From positions 434,001-498,000 of the forward strand of contig NZ_CP023344.1 in assembly GCF_002310495.1 (NCBI RefSeq): DNA of 64,000 nt. The letters are read 5' to 3'. Source of the stretch: Nibricoccus aquaticus. Lineage in GTDB: Bacteria > Verrucomicrobiota > Verrucomicrobiia > Opitutales > Opitutaceae. This document shows positions 34,500 through 43,628 of the stretch, one piece after another (the first letter of the stretch is position 1; each line of letters opens with the position of its first letter). The translations under genes were made by a program, and so were the position numbers. The notes below the pieces were generated by a model. The model searched no databases. It was not told the DNA's origin and saw only the letters and a list, made by a program, of their open reading frames with translations.

Positions 34500-35411
34500 A
34501 TGACCGCTTCAAATATCTCCGCCCGCCTCTTCGCCATTTTAACCAGCGTTGCCTCCTTTTTCTCCAGCCCGCTCGTCCACGCCCAAACCGAAGTCCCCCT
34601 TTGGCACGACGGCGCTCCCGGCCTCAAACACGACCAGCCCGAAGTCTCCGACGATCGCCACGAAACCGGCCGCGTCGATCGCTACCTCAGCTTCGTCAGC
34701 ACGCCCACGCTCACCATTTATCCCGCTCCGGGCGACGCCCTCAACCGTCCCGCCGTGCTCGTCGTCCCAGGCGGCGGCTTCCGCTATATCTGCATCGACA
34801 AGGAAGGCATCGAAGCCGCGCACTGGCTCAACTCTATCGGCCTCACCGCCGCCGTTCTGAAATACCGCACGATGAATCCCGCCATCGAACGCAGCGGAAA
34901 AACCATCGAAGCGCTCCTCGCTCTCGGCGACATCGAGCGCGCCATGCGCGTCCTCCGCGCCAACGCCTCCGCCTGGAAAATCGATCCCTCGCGCATCGGC
35001 GTCATGGGCTTTTCCGCCGGCGGGGTGATGTCCCTCAAGCTCCTCATCGACTCCGACGCAGGCAACTCATCCGCCTCCGATCCCGTGGAAAAAGCAAGCA
35101 GCCGTCCCGACTTCATCGCCCTCGTTTACACCGGCCTGCCCGGTGGAAAATGGCCCAAGGTCGACGCTTCCACGCCGCCCGTTTTCATCGCCCACGCCTC
35201 CGACGACCCCAAAGCTCCGGCCCTCGTCGCCACAAAAATCTACCAACATTTGCAGGAGGGCGGCGCCTCCGCCGAACTCCACATCTTCAGCAAAGGCGAC
35301 CACGGCTTCGGCGCTTTGCCTCCCAAAGGCTCCGTCCGTTCCTGGACCACCCTCTGCGCCGGCTGGCTGCGCGATCAGGGAATTCTCCCGGCGGAACCCG
35401 CCGCGAAATAG
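34500..35411 (+). CDS. Secreted alpha/beta hydrolase (acetyl-esterase-like)
   Basis: 303 residues with a signal peptide (MTASNISARLFAILTSVASF, cleaving near VHA). The hydrolase fold shows the oxyanion block 'AVLVVPGGGFRYICIDKEG' near 83, nucleophile elbow G-x-S-x-G in 'IGVMGFSAGGVMSLKLL' near 165, Asp in 'VFIAHASDDPKAPALVA' near 228 and His in 'IFSKGDHGFGALP' near 265, so the triad is complete. The pattern matches bacterial xylan/carbohydrate acetyl esterases common in Verrucomicrobia. A substrate other than acetylated glycans is possible. Confidence 0.87.
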   Translation: MTASNISARLFAILTSVASFFSSPLVHAQTEVPLWHDGAPGLKHDQPEVSDDRHETGRVDRYLSFVSTPTLTIYPAPGDALNRPAVLVVPGGGFRYICIDKEGIEAAHWLNSIGLTAAVLKYRTMNPAIERSGKTIEALLALGDIERAMRVLRANASAWKIDPSRIGVMGFSAGGVMSLKLLIDSDAGNSSASDPVEKASSRPDFIALVYTGLPGGKWPKVDASTPPVFIAHASDDPKAPALVATKIYQHLQEGGASAELHIFSKGDHGFGALPPKGSVRSWTTLCAGWLRDQGILPAEPAAK

Positions 35412-35448
35412 CCAGGGCAATCTCTGAACGCTCCCGCCGCACGTTCGC

Positions 35449-35476
35449 GCGCGCTGCCACCACAGGCAGCGCGCTT
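35449..35476 (+). terminator. Hairpin between the convergent hydrolase and histidine kinase genes
   Basis: Perfect 10-bp stem GCGCGCTGCC / GGCAGCGCGC with loop ACCACA. The T tract (TTCCGTTT) is weak. It is the likely transcription end of the hydrolase gene. Confidence 0.6.
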
Positions 35477-35480
35477 CCGT

Positions 35481-38400
35481 TTACCTAAACAACCCCAACG
35501 CCGCCTCCAAAGACTCGATACGGACCGGCTTGGTCAGATGCGCCACAAAACCGGCCGCCTGACAGCGGCTGATGTCCTGATCCATCCCATAGCCCGTGAG
35601 CGCGATTCCCCGCAGCCCGAACCGCTCGCGCAGCTCAGCCATCAGCGTCGCCCCGTCACCATCGGGCAGCCCGATGTCCGAAACGACAAAGTCGAACGCC
35701 GCCTTCTCCACCGCCGCCTTCGCCTCCGCCACCGTTCCCGCGCTTGTCACCTGATACTTCCGCCGGTGCAAAAGCTGCCGCAGCGCATTGCGCGTCGGCT
35801 CGTGATCCTCGACGAGCAACACGCGCGCCCCCGCGTTGCCATCGAACGCGCGCGCTTCCGGCACGAGCATGGCCCGCGTTGCGCCCGTCTTCACCGTGTC
35901 CATCACCGGAAGCCGCACGATAAAACTCGCGCCCTTGTTCCGGCCTTCGCTCATCGCCCGCAACGTCCCGTCATGCGCCTCCACCAGCTGCCGCGCGATC
36001 GCCAGCCCCAGCCCGAGACCGCCGAAGCGATGCGCCCCACTCGCTGATGCGTGGTCGCCTTGTTGAAACGCTCCGAACACCCGCTCCAGTTCCTCGGCCG
36101 TCATGCCCAGTCCCGAGTCCGTCACATCGACTTCCAGCATCCCCGCCTCCGCCAGACGCGTCGTCACCACCACGCTGCCTTTGACCGGCGTAAACTTCGC
36201 CGCGTTGCGCAGCAGGTTCAGAAAAATCTGCAACAGCCGCACCCGGTCCGCGCTCACCACGCTCCTCGACGCCGCCAAAGTCATCTCCAAGGAAATCTCC
36301 TTCACCACAAAATCCGCGCGCAACGCAGCGGCTGCCTCGGTGAGGATCTCATGAATCGAAACGGTCTCCTTCTTAATCACCAATTTTCCGCGCACGATGC
36401 CCGTCAGATCCAGCAGATCGTCAATCAACCGCGCTTCCAGCTCCACGTTCTTGCGGATGATCTCAAAAGCCTCCCGCGCGTGTGGTGGCAGCTCCGGATC
36501 GACGGCGGATTCGCTGGCGATCAGCAGCACCGGATTGAGCGGCGTGCGCAACTCATGCGAGAGCGCCGCCAGGAAATCATCCTTCGCCCGCGATCCGCGA
36601 ACCGCCTCTTCGTGCAACCGCGCGAGCTCTCGCTCCGCCTGCTTGCGCGCCGTGATGTCGAGACTCACACCCACCAGCCGTCGCGGCGTGCCATCCACCG
36701 AGTAGCTCGCCTGCCCGCGCACCAGCACCCAGTGCGTGCTCCCGTCCGGCCAGATTGTCTGGTATTCAATATCCAGATCCACCCGATCACGGATGGCGCG
36801 GCTCACCGCTCCACGCAGACGATCCCGGTCCTCGGGATGGATGAGCGTCCAGAGATCTGCATAACTAAAATCGCTTTCCGCCGCCCGGCCATAGTTGGCT
36901 TTGCACTGCGCCGAGCACGTCAGCGTCTCCGTCAGCAACTCCAGCTGCCACACCCCGAGCCGTCCCGTTTCCACCGCCAGCCGCAGCTGTTGTTCGCTAT
37001 CCGCAAGCACCCGCATGACGCGCACCCGTTCCATCGATTCCCAGCACCGATTCGCCACCTGCTGCACCAGCTCGATTTCACCCGGGCTCCACTTTCGCGG
37101 CTCGATGCGATGCACCGCCATTCCCGCCACAAATCGTCCCGCCTTGTGCAACGGCACGCAGATCACCGCGCGGATTTTCGTCGCCGCATACGTCTCACGC
37201 ACGCCATCGAGCCGCGGATCAACGTGGGCATCTTCGACGACATACGCCTCATCAGCGCGCATCTGCCTCAGACATTCGTCACCAAATTGATCGAAGCGGT
37301 AGCGCCCCACGATGCTCGCAACGCCCCGGTTATAGTCACCCGTCAGATTAAACGTATTCTCGTCAGCCTCCACATCCGCGTACGCGCACCGGTTCACATC
37401 CAGATGCTCGCTCAGCAACCGGGCCGACATCTCCACGATTTCCTTCGCGTCTGTGAGCGGCCGCGTCGCGTCGTCCAACTGCACGAGAAAACGATCCCGG
37501 TCTTCGCTGAAACGCCGCTCCGACACGTCTCGCGTTGTCCCGGCAATCAGCTCCACCTCCCCATTTTCTCCGAAAACAGGCGTGAAGATATAGTCGTACA
37601 CACCCGAGATACCGCTGCCCCCGGTGAACGGAACTTCGCCTCGTATAGGCTGCCTCGTCGCGATGACCCGCTCGATCTCTCGCATGTGCATGTCCGCATG
37701 CCACTCCGGATAACCCAGCTCGTGACACGTCTTGCCCACGATCTGATCGAGCGTCTTGGCCCAAACTTTTAACAGCTCACGGTTCGCGTAAATGAAACGC
37801 CCCTGACGATCAAAGACGTACGCGAAATCATTCGTCGCTGACAACACCGTCTCATGAATCGCCGACAACCGCCGGAACTCATCCGCGATTCCCGCGCGCG
37901 CTTTCTCTGCAGATTTTCTATGAGTCACATCCAGCACCACGCCGCAAAAACGCTCCACTTTGCCCGCGGCGTTTTTCGCCATTTTACCACGGCTGTTAAT
38001 CCAGCGCTCCCCTTGCGACAGGAGCACGCGGTAATCCATTTCGAAATTCTCCCCCGTCTGCACCGAGTGCTCGATGCGGCGCATCGTCTCCACGCGTTCA
38101 TCCGGATGGATGACATCTATATAATCCTTCAACGGCGCCGATCCCGCGGCGTCGAGATGCACCTGGAAAAGTTTCTGGAAGTTCGCGTCGCCATACACGC
38201 GGTCGGAGCCGATCTCCCATTCGTAAACACCGAACTCGGCGGCGATCAGAGCGGAGTCGAGCCGGCGCTGCACCGCAGTCAGCTTCCTCTGCGCATTCAC
38301 CGTCTGCCATGCGGACTCCGCAAACTTTGAAAGACTCGTCACGATGCGCGCGTCCTCTGCATCGAAATGTTTTTCCGGCAAATGCGCCACCACCCACACC

Positions 38401-38912
38401 GTCCCGACCGGCCTCCCTCTGTCATGAAAGGGAACCAACAACAGTTCATGCACCGGATCGCTTAGCTGCGCGATATAAGGATAAAAACGGACTGGAGAAC
38501 GCATCAGCTGCAACGAGCCACTGTCCACCACCGCGCCACATGGACTGAAATTCCGCGGTAACGTCTGACCTTGCAGCGAGGCAAACCCTCCCGCCGTCGC
38601 TCGCCACCGAAAAACCGAGGCATCTTCGCCACGCTCCCAAATACTTATCCCCGCCGACTGCGCGCCACACAGGCTCAGCGCAGCCTCCACCAATCGCTGA
38701 AAAAGGATCTCCGGCTCGCTCGACATCACATGAGCCAGCGACACCAGCGCTTCGTTCTCCGCCCGATAATCCGGCACATGCGCCACCCGGCTCGTGAGTT
38801 CATGCGTGATGATCACCTCGTCGAGGGTCACCGCGCAGACGGAAGAATCCGTTGAATGCGCAGCACTGTGCATGGATCGACTTTCGTCAGAGCGGGAATC
38901 TGTTGGAGACAT
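35481..38912 (-). CDS. Multi-sensor hybrid histidine kinase
   Basis: 1143 residues, no membrane segments, so a soluble sensor. Domains in order: GAF (about 60-215), PAS (about 225-345), PAS (about 360-480), GAF (about 490-640), PAS_3 with PAC (about 650-765), HisKA with the phospho-His in 'ALSHELRTPLNPV' (His about 786), HATPase with N box 'LNLLRNAAKF' near 903, G1 'VTDSGLGM', G2 'GGLGLGLAIARQLV', and a C-terminal receiver with Asp in 'VVSDIGLPDGDG' near 1079 and Lys in 'LTKPVR'. The ATG at 38912 (MSPTDSRSDESR) is chosen; a further 60 residues upstream look non-coding. No partner regulator is adjacent, so output is probably via a distant protein. Confidence 0.9.
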   Translation of the reverse strand: MSPTDSRSDESRSMHSAAHSTDSSVCAVTLDEVIITHELTSRVAHVPDYRAENEALVSLAHVMSSEPEILFQRLVEAALSLCGAQSAGISIWERGEDASVFRWRATAGGFASLQGQTLPRNFSPCGAVVDSGSLQLMRSPVRFYPYIAQLSDPVHELLLVPFHDRGRPVGTVWVVAHLPEKHFDAEDARIVTSLSKFAESAWQTVNAQRKLTAVQRRLDSALIAAEFGVYEWEIGSDRVYGDANFQKLFQVHLDAAGSAPLKDYIDVIHPDERVETMRRIEHSVQTGENFEMDYRVLLSQGERWINSRGKMAKNAAGKVERFCGVVLDVTHRKSAEKARAGIADEFRRLSAIHETVLSATNDFAYVFDRQGRFIYANRELLKVWAKTLDQIVGKTCHELGYPEWHADMHMREIERVIATRQPIRGEVPFTGGSGISGVYDYIFTPVFGENGEVELIAGTTRDVSERRFSEDRDRFLVQLDDATRPLTDAKEIVEMSARLLSEHLDVNRCAYADVEADENTFNLTGDYNRGVASIVGRYRFDQFGDECLRQMRADEAYVVEDAHVDPRLDGVRETYAATKIRAVICVPLHKAGRFVAGMAVHRIEPRKWSPGEIELVQQVANRCWESMERVRVMRVLADSEQQLRLAVETGRLGVWQLELLTETLTCSAQCKANYGRAAESDFSYADLWTLIHPEDRDRLRGAVSRAIRDRVDLDIEYQTIWPDGSTHWVLVRGQASYSVDGTPRRLVGVSLDITARKQAERELARLHEEAVRGSRAKDDFLAALSHELRTPLNPVLLIASESAVDPELPPHAREAFEIIRKNVELEARLIDDLLDLTGIVRGKLVIKKETVSIHEILTEAAAALRADFVVKEISLEMTLAASRSVVSADRVRLLQIFLNLLRNAAKFTPVKGSVVVTTRLAEAGMLEVDVTDSGLGMTAEELERVFGAFQQGDHASASGAHRFGGLGLGLAIARQLVEAHDGTLRAMSEGRNKGASFIVRLPVMDTVKTGATRAMLVPEARAFDGNAGARVLLVEDHEPTRNALRQLLHRRKYQVTSAGTVAEAKAAVEKAAFDFVVSDIGLPDGDGATLMAELRERFGLRGIALTGYGMDQDISRCQAAGFVAHLTKPVRIESLEAALGLFR

Positions 38913-39167
38913 GAATCGGCGGCGAAGTGCTGCACGCTGCGCGGTGCGCCAGATCAACAGAAGAGAAAAGCGGCAAAAAATCCGCCACCGTCTCACGCGG
39001 CATATTGCAATCCCACGCTGCCACGCACGACCTGGGCATGCTAAAAAGTCCGGCGAACCACCGGAGGCCGCGTCTAACTCCCCTCCACTTGACACTGATA
39101 ATCGTCACCCGGCATCGTCCGCGCGCTTTTGTATTCGATTACCCCCTCCACCCCTTCTCTCCACTTC

Positions 39168-40163
39168 ATGAAACGTCTCCATTCGCTGTCCTGCCGGATG
39201 TTTGCCTGCATTGCGGCCTTCACCGCTGTTAACGCCTCCGCCCAAACCGATGCGCCTGCCTTTACGATTCCCGCCAAACAGATCGATACGGTCAGCATCA
39301 AGCATCTCAAATCCGCCAAACGCATCCTGCTCCCCACAGCCAACGTCGAGGTGCTCAACTGGGGAAAAATCACGAGCGTCACCCAGACCTCCGCGCTCCA
39401 GACACTCGGCGGTGCCAGCACCAGCTCTGCACGCTCCACCATGGAAGTCGCCGTCCCCTCCGACGTCCCGATGCTGCGCGCCGTCGCCGATGAACTCTAC
39501 CAAGACCTCGCCACCAAGCTGCGCGCCGCCGGCTGGGAAGTGCTCACCTTCGACGACGTGAAGGCCGACCCCGTTTTCATCAAGCAGAGCCAGGAAAAGA
39601 CCGACCCGAAGATCGGCGCACCCGTCCGCAAGCTCACTCTCGGCAAGCAGAAGATGCACTACACCGTCGTCGCTCCTGCCGGAATGCCCGTGTTCGATCC
39701 CGGCATGACGATGCCGCTCTGGGGCCTCCGCTCGCTTCTCAAGGATCGCGACACGCACGCGCTTGAAGCGACCTACCGCTTCGATCCCATCGCGCTCACC
39801 GCCAAGAGCCGCCACGGTATCGGTAGCAACACCGCATCAACCGCCGCTGAGGCCAATCTCACGCTCTCCCACGCTCAAGGCACCTTCGTCACGAGCAAAC
39901 TCGCACCCGGTAACGTTCGCCTCAAAGAGCCCATCGCCGTCGCCGGCAACATCGGCGAAATCAAGAAAGCCGCGGATGTCTCTCCACAGCTCGCCAACGC
40001 GATTTCCGAAGCGCTCACCTTCCTTGGAAACGCCGGAGCTATCAGCTCCAACAAAGGTCTCTACATCTGCGACGTCGATCAGGCCGCGCTGAAGACCAGC
40101 ATCCTCCTCGCGGGAAAAATCTTCAACGACGAGATCGTCAAAGGCCTCGGCAAAGCTCCCTGA
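39168..40163 (+). CDS. Secreted hypothetical protein
   Basis: 331 residues from MKRLHSLSCRMFACIAAFTA, with a signal peptide probably cleaved after 'NASA'. The mature protein has no recognised domain. It contains 'KRILLPTANVEVLNWGKITS', 'PMLRAVADELYQDLATKLRAAGWEVLTFDDVKADP' and 'VVAPAGMPVFDPGMTMPLWGLRSLL'. A mixed alpha/beta periplasmic or outer-membrane-associated role is possible. An in-frame TTG upstream (39129) is less likely than this ATG. A terminator follows. Confidence 0.75.
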   Translation: MKRLHSLSCRMFACIAAFTAVNASAQTDAPAFTIPAKQIDTVSIKHLKSAKRILLPTANVEVLNWGKITSVTQTSALQTLGGASTSSARSTMEVAVPSDVPMLRAVADELYQDLATKLRAAGWEVLTFDDVKADPVFIKQSQEKTDPKIGAPVRKLTLGKQKMHYTVVAPAGMPVFDPGMTMPLWGLRSLLKDRDTHALEATYRFDPIALTAKSRHGIGSNTASTAAEANLTLSHAQGTFVTSKLAPGNVRLKEPIAVAGNIGEIKKAADVSPQLANAISEALTFLGNAGAISSNKGLYICDVDQAALKTSILLAGKIFNDEIVKGLGKAP

Positions 40164-40188
40164 GCTCACACGCCCCACACCAACACTT

Positions 40189-40217
40189 AGCCGCAGCTCC
40201 TTCGTTGCGGCTTTTTT
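40189..40217 (+). terminator. Rho-independent terminator after the secreted protein
   Basis: Stem AGCCGCA / TGCGGCT with a 10-base loop, then TTTTTTG. Confidence 0.72.
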
Positions 40218-40265
40218 GTGCCCCTGATGGCCACGCGAACAGTCCCGCGTCGAAGACTCACGCGT

Positions 40266-40811
40266 TCAGCGCACCGGCTGAAGCACGCGCGCGAGTTCGT
40301 CAGCCCCGAGCCCCCGGCTCCGCACCTTTTCCACGATCGTGGTGTAAGTGGCATCGTCCATCGTTCGTGCACGTGACAAAATCCAGATCAGATCCCCATC
40401 GCCACTGCTGACCACCGCCCACCGATAATCCGCATCGAGCTCGAGCACCCGGTACGCCGCCCGCAGGGGCCAGATGAACTGCACCCGCCACTCGGCGTTG
40501 GTCGTTTTATCAACCACCCACGACACGCCGTTCCACTGCTTTTGCGGAGCATCGAGACTCTCTTTCCGGAAAAGAAACGTCGTCTCGATTTTCCCGTCCT
40601 CACGAAGCCGATACCGGTCCGTCGTGGCGACTTTTCCCTTCTCAAGCACGTAGGGAATATGGGCGATCACATGCCAGTCGCCCATGTACCTCGCGAGATC
40701 CACATGCTTGACCGTCGTCAGATCTCGCGCGGGTTTTGATGAGGAAGTGGACATGCAGCCAGAGAGTGTGAGGGTGATTACCGCGATCGCGGCGAGAAGT
40801 GTGCGGGACAT
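40266..40811 (-). CDS. Outer-membrane lipocalin (Blc-like)
   Basis: 181 residues: lipoprotein signal MSRTLLAAIAVITLTLSGC (Cys 19), then a lipocalin barrel with the opening motif 'VDLARYMGDWHVIAHIPYVLEKG' near 35, 'DRYRLREDGKIETTFLFRK', 'WRVQFIWPLRAAYRVLELDADYRWAVVSSGDGDLIWILSRAR' near 105-150 and a final helix 'TTIVEKVRSRGLGADELA'. The Blc family binds membrane lipids such as lysophospholipids and is often stress-induced. CsbD and entericidin-like genes lie just upstream on the same strand, consistent with a stress/envelope set. The ATG before the signal peptide is used. Confidence 0.88.
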   Translation of the reverse strand: MSRTLLAAIAVITLTLSGCMSTSSSKPARDLTTVKHVDLARYMGDWHVIAHIPYVLEKGKVATTDRYRLREDGKIETTFLFRKESLDAPQKQWNGVSWVVDKTTNAEWRVQFIWPLRAAYRVLELDADYRWAVVSSGDGDLIWILSRARTMDDATYTTIVEKVRSRGLGADELARVLQPVR

Positions 40812-40926
40812 AAAGACAGTCTTCGGAACAAATAAAAGCCGGTCGCCATGCTCGCGCACACCGACCGGCGTTGTTGGTTAAATTATCTACGCGTCAAAAA
40901 TCAGCGCAGATGCGTTGGATGAATGA

Positions 40927-41106
40927 TCAGCGGTCAAAAACCTTCTTAACGTCGCCGACTTTTTTCTGCACCTTGCCTTCGACTTGATCGGCACGGCCTT
41001 CGGATTGCAGGCGTTCGTTACCGACGAGCTTGCCAGCACCTTCCTTGATTTTGCCTTTCAAATCTTTGGCTGTGCCTTCGGCCTTATCTTGAGTACTTGA
41101 TTTCAT
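40927..41106 (-). CDS. CsbD family stress protein
   Basis: 59 residues, [20 protein letters not shown] continuing with '[32 protein letters not shown]', the typical Gly/Lys-rich pattern of CsbD (general stress proteins, predicted disordered or helical). It was found by reading the gap. It lies between the lipocalin and the entericidin-like gene on the same strand, consistent with a stress regulon. Function of the family is not established. Confidence 0.85.
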   Translation of the reverse strand: MKSSTQDKAEGTAKDLKGKIKEGAGKLVGNERLQSEGRADQVEGKVQKKVGDVKKVFDR

Positions 41107-41152
41107 GATGAGTGCGGGGGTTGGAGTTACTGGTTAATGATAGAGCGCGGAA

Positions 41153-41299
41153 TTACTTCGCCGCGTCTTCGAGTTTATCGCCGGCCTTTTGGATGTCTTT
41201 GCCGGCACCTTCCATCGTATGGCAGCCCGAGAAGACAAGTGCGCCGAGAAGGACGGTGATAAAAGCGGTCAGCTTGAAGAAGGATGGTTTGGTTTTCAT
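41153..41299 (-). CDS. Entericidin-like small lipoprotein
   Basis: 48 residues: MKTKPSFFKLTAFITVLLGA then 'LVFSGCHTMEGAGKDIQKAGDKLEDAAK'. The lipobox FSGC (Cys about 25) and the tail 'MEGAGKDIQKAGDKLEDAA' match the entericidin EcnA/B pattern. In E. coli these are small envelope lipoproteins linked to stationary-phase lysis. It lies 46 bases before the CsbD gene on the same strand. Short length keeps confidence moderate. Confidence 0.82.
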   Translation of the reverse strand: MKTKPSFFKLTAFITVLLGALVFSGCHTMEGAGKDIQKAGDKLEDAAK

Positions 41300-41476
41300 G
41301 CGGTATCCAGTTTCGCACTCCTTGTGCCATCCCGGTACAGTACTTGCCGAACTTCTTCGCTTTCAGGTAGCTGAAAAAATAACACCGGCTACGCCCTCTC
41401 GACCGGCTGCGATTACCCACCGCAACTTGCATCCCGGTTTTATCCACCACACCGCAACTCGCCCTCGCCCCATTTC

Positions 41477-41500
41477 CCGTCGCAGCAAAATCTGCGACGG
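41477..41500. repeat. Inverted repeat upstream of the DUF4190-like gene
   Basis: CCGTCGCAG-CAAAAT-CTGCGACGG: perfect 9-bp arms with a six-base AT-rich spacer, about 100 bases before the ATG at 41596. It could be an operator or a small hairpin; there is no T tract for a terminator. Confidence 0.45.
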
Positions 41501-41595
41501 TTGACTTCCCGCCTTCAGAAATCCCACCTAGCCGGGCTTGCAGGAGGATGCCGTCGCACCTCCCGGCACGCTTTCCAGCCCGACACTACCTCATC

Positions 41596-42180
41596 ATGAC
41601 AACCCTGCCCCCACCCGTCCCCACCGCATCGCAGTCCATCCAAAAAACCTCCGGCCTCGCCATCGCCGCGCTCGTCTGCGGCATCCTGAGCATCATCGGC
41701 GGCGCGATCTTCATCATCCCGCTTTTGCTCGCGATCATCTTCGGCCACATTGCCCTCTCCCAATGCAACCGGGACCCTCAGCTCGGCGGCAAAGGCATGG
41801 CCATCGCAGGTCTGTCCCTGGGCTACGCATCCATCCTTTTCGCCGGTCTCCTCGCCGCCATGGCCATCCCCGCGTTTCAAAAAGTCCGCGAAAACTCCAT
41901 GCAGAAGGCCATGTCCAATAACGCCCGCCAGATCGCCGCCGCCGCCCAGCAAGTGATGATCATGAACGGCAACAAACCCGTCTCCTTCACCATCGACCCG
42001 GCCAACGGCAGAGTCACCGGCCCGCTCGCCGAGTATGTCCCCTATGTCACCCCCGGCACCGTCGGCGTGGACTCCACCTTCGCCAATGACGTGGACGGCT
42101 TTTCCCTCCAGCACCCCAAGACCTACGGCGGCAAAGAAGTCCGCTTCGATGCCGAGGGCCGCTTGAGCATGGAACGCTGA
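41596..42180 (+). CDS. DUF4190-like membrane protein with a pseudopilin-like tail
   Basis: 194 residues. The front half has 'SGLAIAALVCGILSIIGGAIFIIPLLLAIIFGHIALSQCNR' and 'GGKGMAIAGLSLGYASILFAGLLAAMAIPAF', the two-helix DUF4190 pattern. After the second helix come 'QKVRENSMQKAMSNNARQIAAAAQQVMI' and 'FTIDPANGRVTGPLAEYV', which resemble the helix and early globular part of type IV pseudopilins (G/H-type). It is therefore possibly a membrane-anchored fusion with a periplasmic domain. The ATG at 41596 (MTTLPPPVPTASQS) is chosen; an upstream ATG at 41548 adds an unlikely basic leader. The TPR gene follows 28 bases later. Confidence 0.75.
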   Translation: MTTLPPPVPTASQSIQKTSGLAIAALVCGILSIIGGAIFIIPLLLAIIFGHIALSQCNRDPQLGGKGMAIAGLSLGYASILFAGLLAAMAIPAFQKVRENSMQKAMSNNARQIAAAAQQVMIMNGNKPVSFTIDPANGRVTGPLAEYVPYVTPGTVGVDSTFANDVDGFSLQHPKTYGGKEVRFDAEGRLSMER

Positions 42181-42208
42181 GCGCCGTTTCCTCACGGCAA
42201 TAAGCCGC

Positions 42209-43543
42209 ATGTCGCCCCCGCCCGCCCTGCCTCCGCCACTGCCCTCTGAACGCAGACGGAGCCTCTTCATCCAGTTGTCGCTCGTCGCGCTGGCGGCCAT
42301 CGCCCTCGGGATTTTCGCAACGGTCACCACGGCCGATACCCGCCGCACACAGCGCCTCACCCGGCAGCTCATGGCGCTTTCCGATCAGGGAAAATTCCGC
42401 GAGGGCCTCGCTCTCGCGGAAAAGGAATTACCCCACACCAAGCCCAATGCCGCGCTCTACTTCGCCATGGAGAATCTCCACTTCGGCGTGGACGATCTCG
42501 CGCAGACGAAACTCTTCGGCGGCAAAACGCTGGAACTGAATCCCGATAACGAAATGGCCGCGCGCATGATCATGATCGTGTGCCGCAAGTACGAGGACTA
42601 CGCCCACGGCATCGACGTCGGCCGCGCCTGGATAGCCGCCAACACCCACGGCACCAGTATCTACAAGGATCTCGCGCTCATCTGCGACGACGCCGGCCGC
42701 GACACCGAGGCATTCACCTTCGCCGCCGAAGGATTTCGCCGCGCACCGTCTCACGCTCGCATCGCCAGCATCTACTTCTACTACGCGTTTGAAGCAAACG
42801 GCGTGGAGCCCACGCTCCGCGAGGTCGAGTCGTGGACCGCCCGATACACACCCGAGGCCTTCTTCTGGGCTCAGGTGGGCAAGGGTCTCTCCGATGCCGG
42901 CAGCTGGGAAGAGGCGCTCCCTCGCTTGGAACTCGCACTGAAAATGGGCTCCGACGACGAAAGCGTTCTCACCGAAATCCTCGACTGCTACCGCAGCCTA
43001 AAAGCCACCGACCGCGCCACCGCCTTTGTGGAAAAACTCCAGAAAACCCGCGAACCGGGCTCCGCGATCTGGCGAAACCTCGGCGCGATTTACTACGACG
43101 CAGGCGAGTTCGAGAAAGCGCTGACGACATCTCAAAAAGCCCGCGACCTCGATCCCAAGAACGCCATCACCACCGCCAATATCCTCTTCACGCTCTACGA
43201 ACTGAAACGCTCCCAAGAAGCCTTCGACCTGGGCCAACAATGGCTCGCGACCAGCGGCCACGTCCCCACCGCTACGCTCCAACGCTCCATCGGTCACGTT
43301 GCTTTCGCCCTGAACCGCTGGCCCGAGGCCGAGCACCACTACCGCGCATCCCTCTCGCTCGCTCCCGACAACGTCAACTCAGCGCGCGATCTCATCTCCA
43401 CACTCGTCGAAGCGAAACGCATCGGCGAAGCCGTCTCGTTCGGCATGACCTGGCGCGAAGCGCATCCCAAAATCTCTGACACTTCCTTCGATCTGAGCCT
43501 CGCCAAAGCCCGCGAAAAAGCCGCCGAAGCGAATACACCCTGA
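42209..43543 (+). CDS. Membrane-anchored TPR protein
   Basis: 444 residues with one N-terminal membrane helix ('LFIQLSLVALAAIALGIFATV') after a Pro-rich start, then a run of tetratricopeptide repeats. Visible repeat cores include 'IWRNLGAIYYDAGEFEKALTTSQKARDLDPKN' near 290 and 'RSIGHVAFALNRWPEAEHHYRASLSLAPDNVNS' near 375. TPRs are protein-protein interaction scaffolds. The gene follows the DUF4190/pseudopilin-like gene closely and both are membrane-linked, so they may act together, but no specific role can be assigned. Confidence 0.82.
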   Translation: MSPPPALPPPLPSERRRSLFIQLSLVALAAIALGIFATVTTADTRRTQRLTRQLMALSDQGKFREGLALAEKELPHTKPNAALYFAMENLHFGVDDLAQTKLFGGKTLELNPDNEMAARMIMIVCRKYEDYAHGIDVGRAWIAANTHGTSIYKDLALICDDAGRDTEAFTFAAEGFRRAPSHARIASIYFYYAFEANGVEPTLREVESWTARYTPEAFFWAQVGKGLSDAGSWEEALPRLELALKMGSDDESVLTEILDCYRSLKATDRATAFVEKLQKTREPGSAIWRNLGAIYYDAGEFEKALTTSQKARDLDPKNAITTANILFTLYELKRSQEAFDLGQQWLATSGHVPTATLQRSIGHVAFALNRWPEAEHHYRASLSLAPDNVNSARDLISTLVEAKRIGEAVSFGMTWREAHPKISDTSFDLSLAKAREKAAEANTP

Positions 43544-43570
43544 TCCCGGTCAGACCTCGCCATCCATCCA

Positions 43571-43601
43571 CAAAAAATCCGCACCGGTGAAGGTGCGGAT
43601 T
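43571..43601 (-). terminator. Rho-independent terminator after ndk (minus strand)
   Basis: Ten-bp stem AATCCGCACC / GGTGCGGATT with a six-base loop. On the minus strand it is followed by a T6 tract (AAAAAA on plus). It sits between the TPR and ndk stops and could serve both. Confidence 0.78.
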
Positions 43602-43628
43602 CTTCAAAGGTTCAAAGACCGTCTTCGC

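Noticed and set aside
39089-39117. TTGACA upstream of the secreted protein gene as a promoter
   Set aside because: The -35 box is perfect but nothing like a -10 lies 16-18 bases on.
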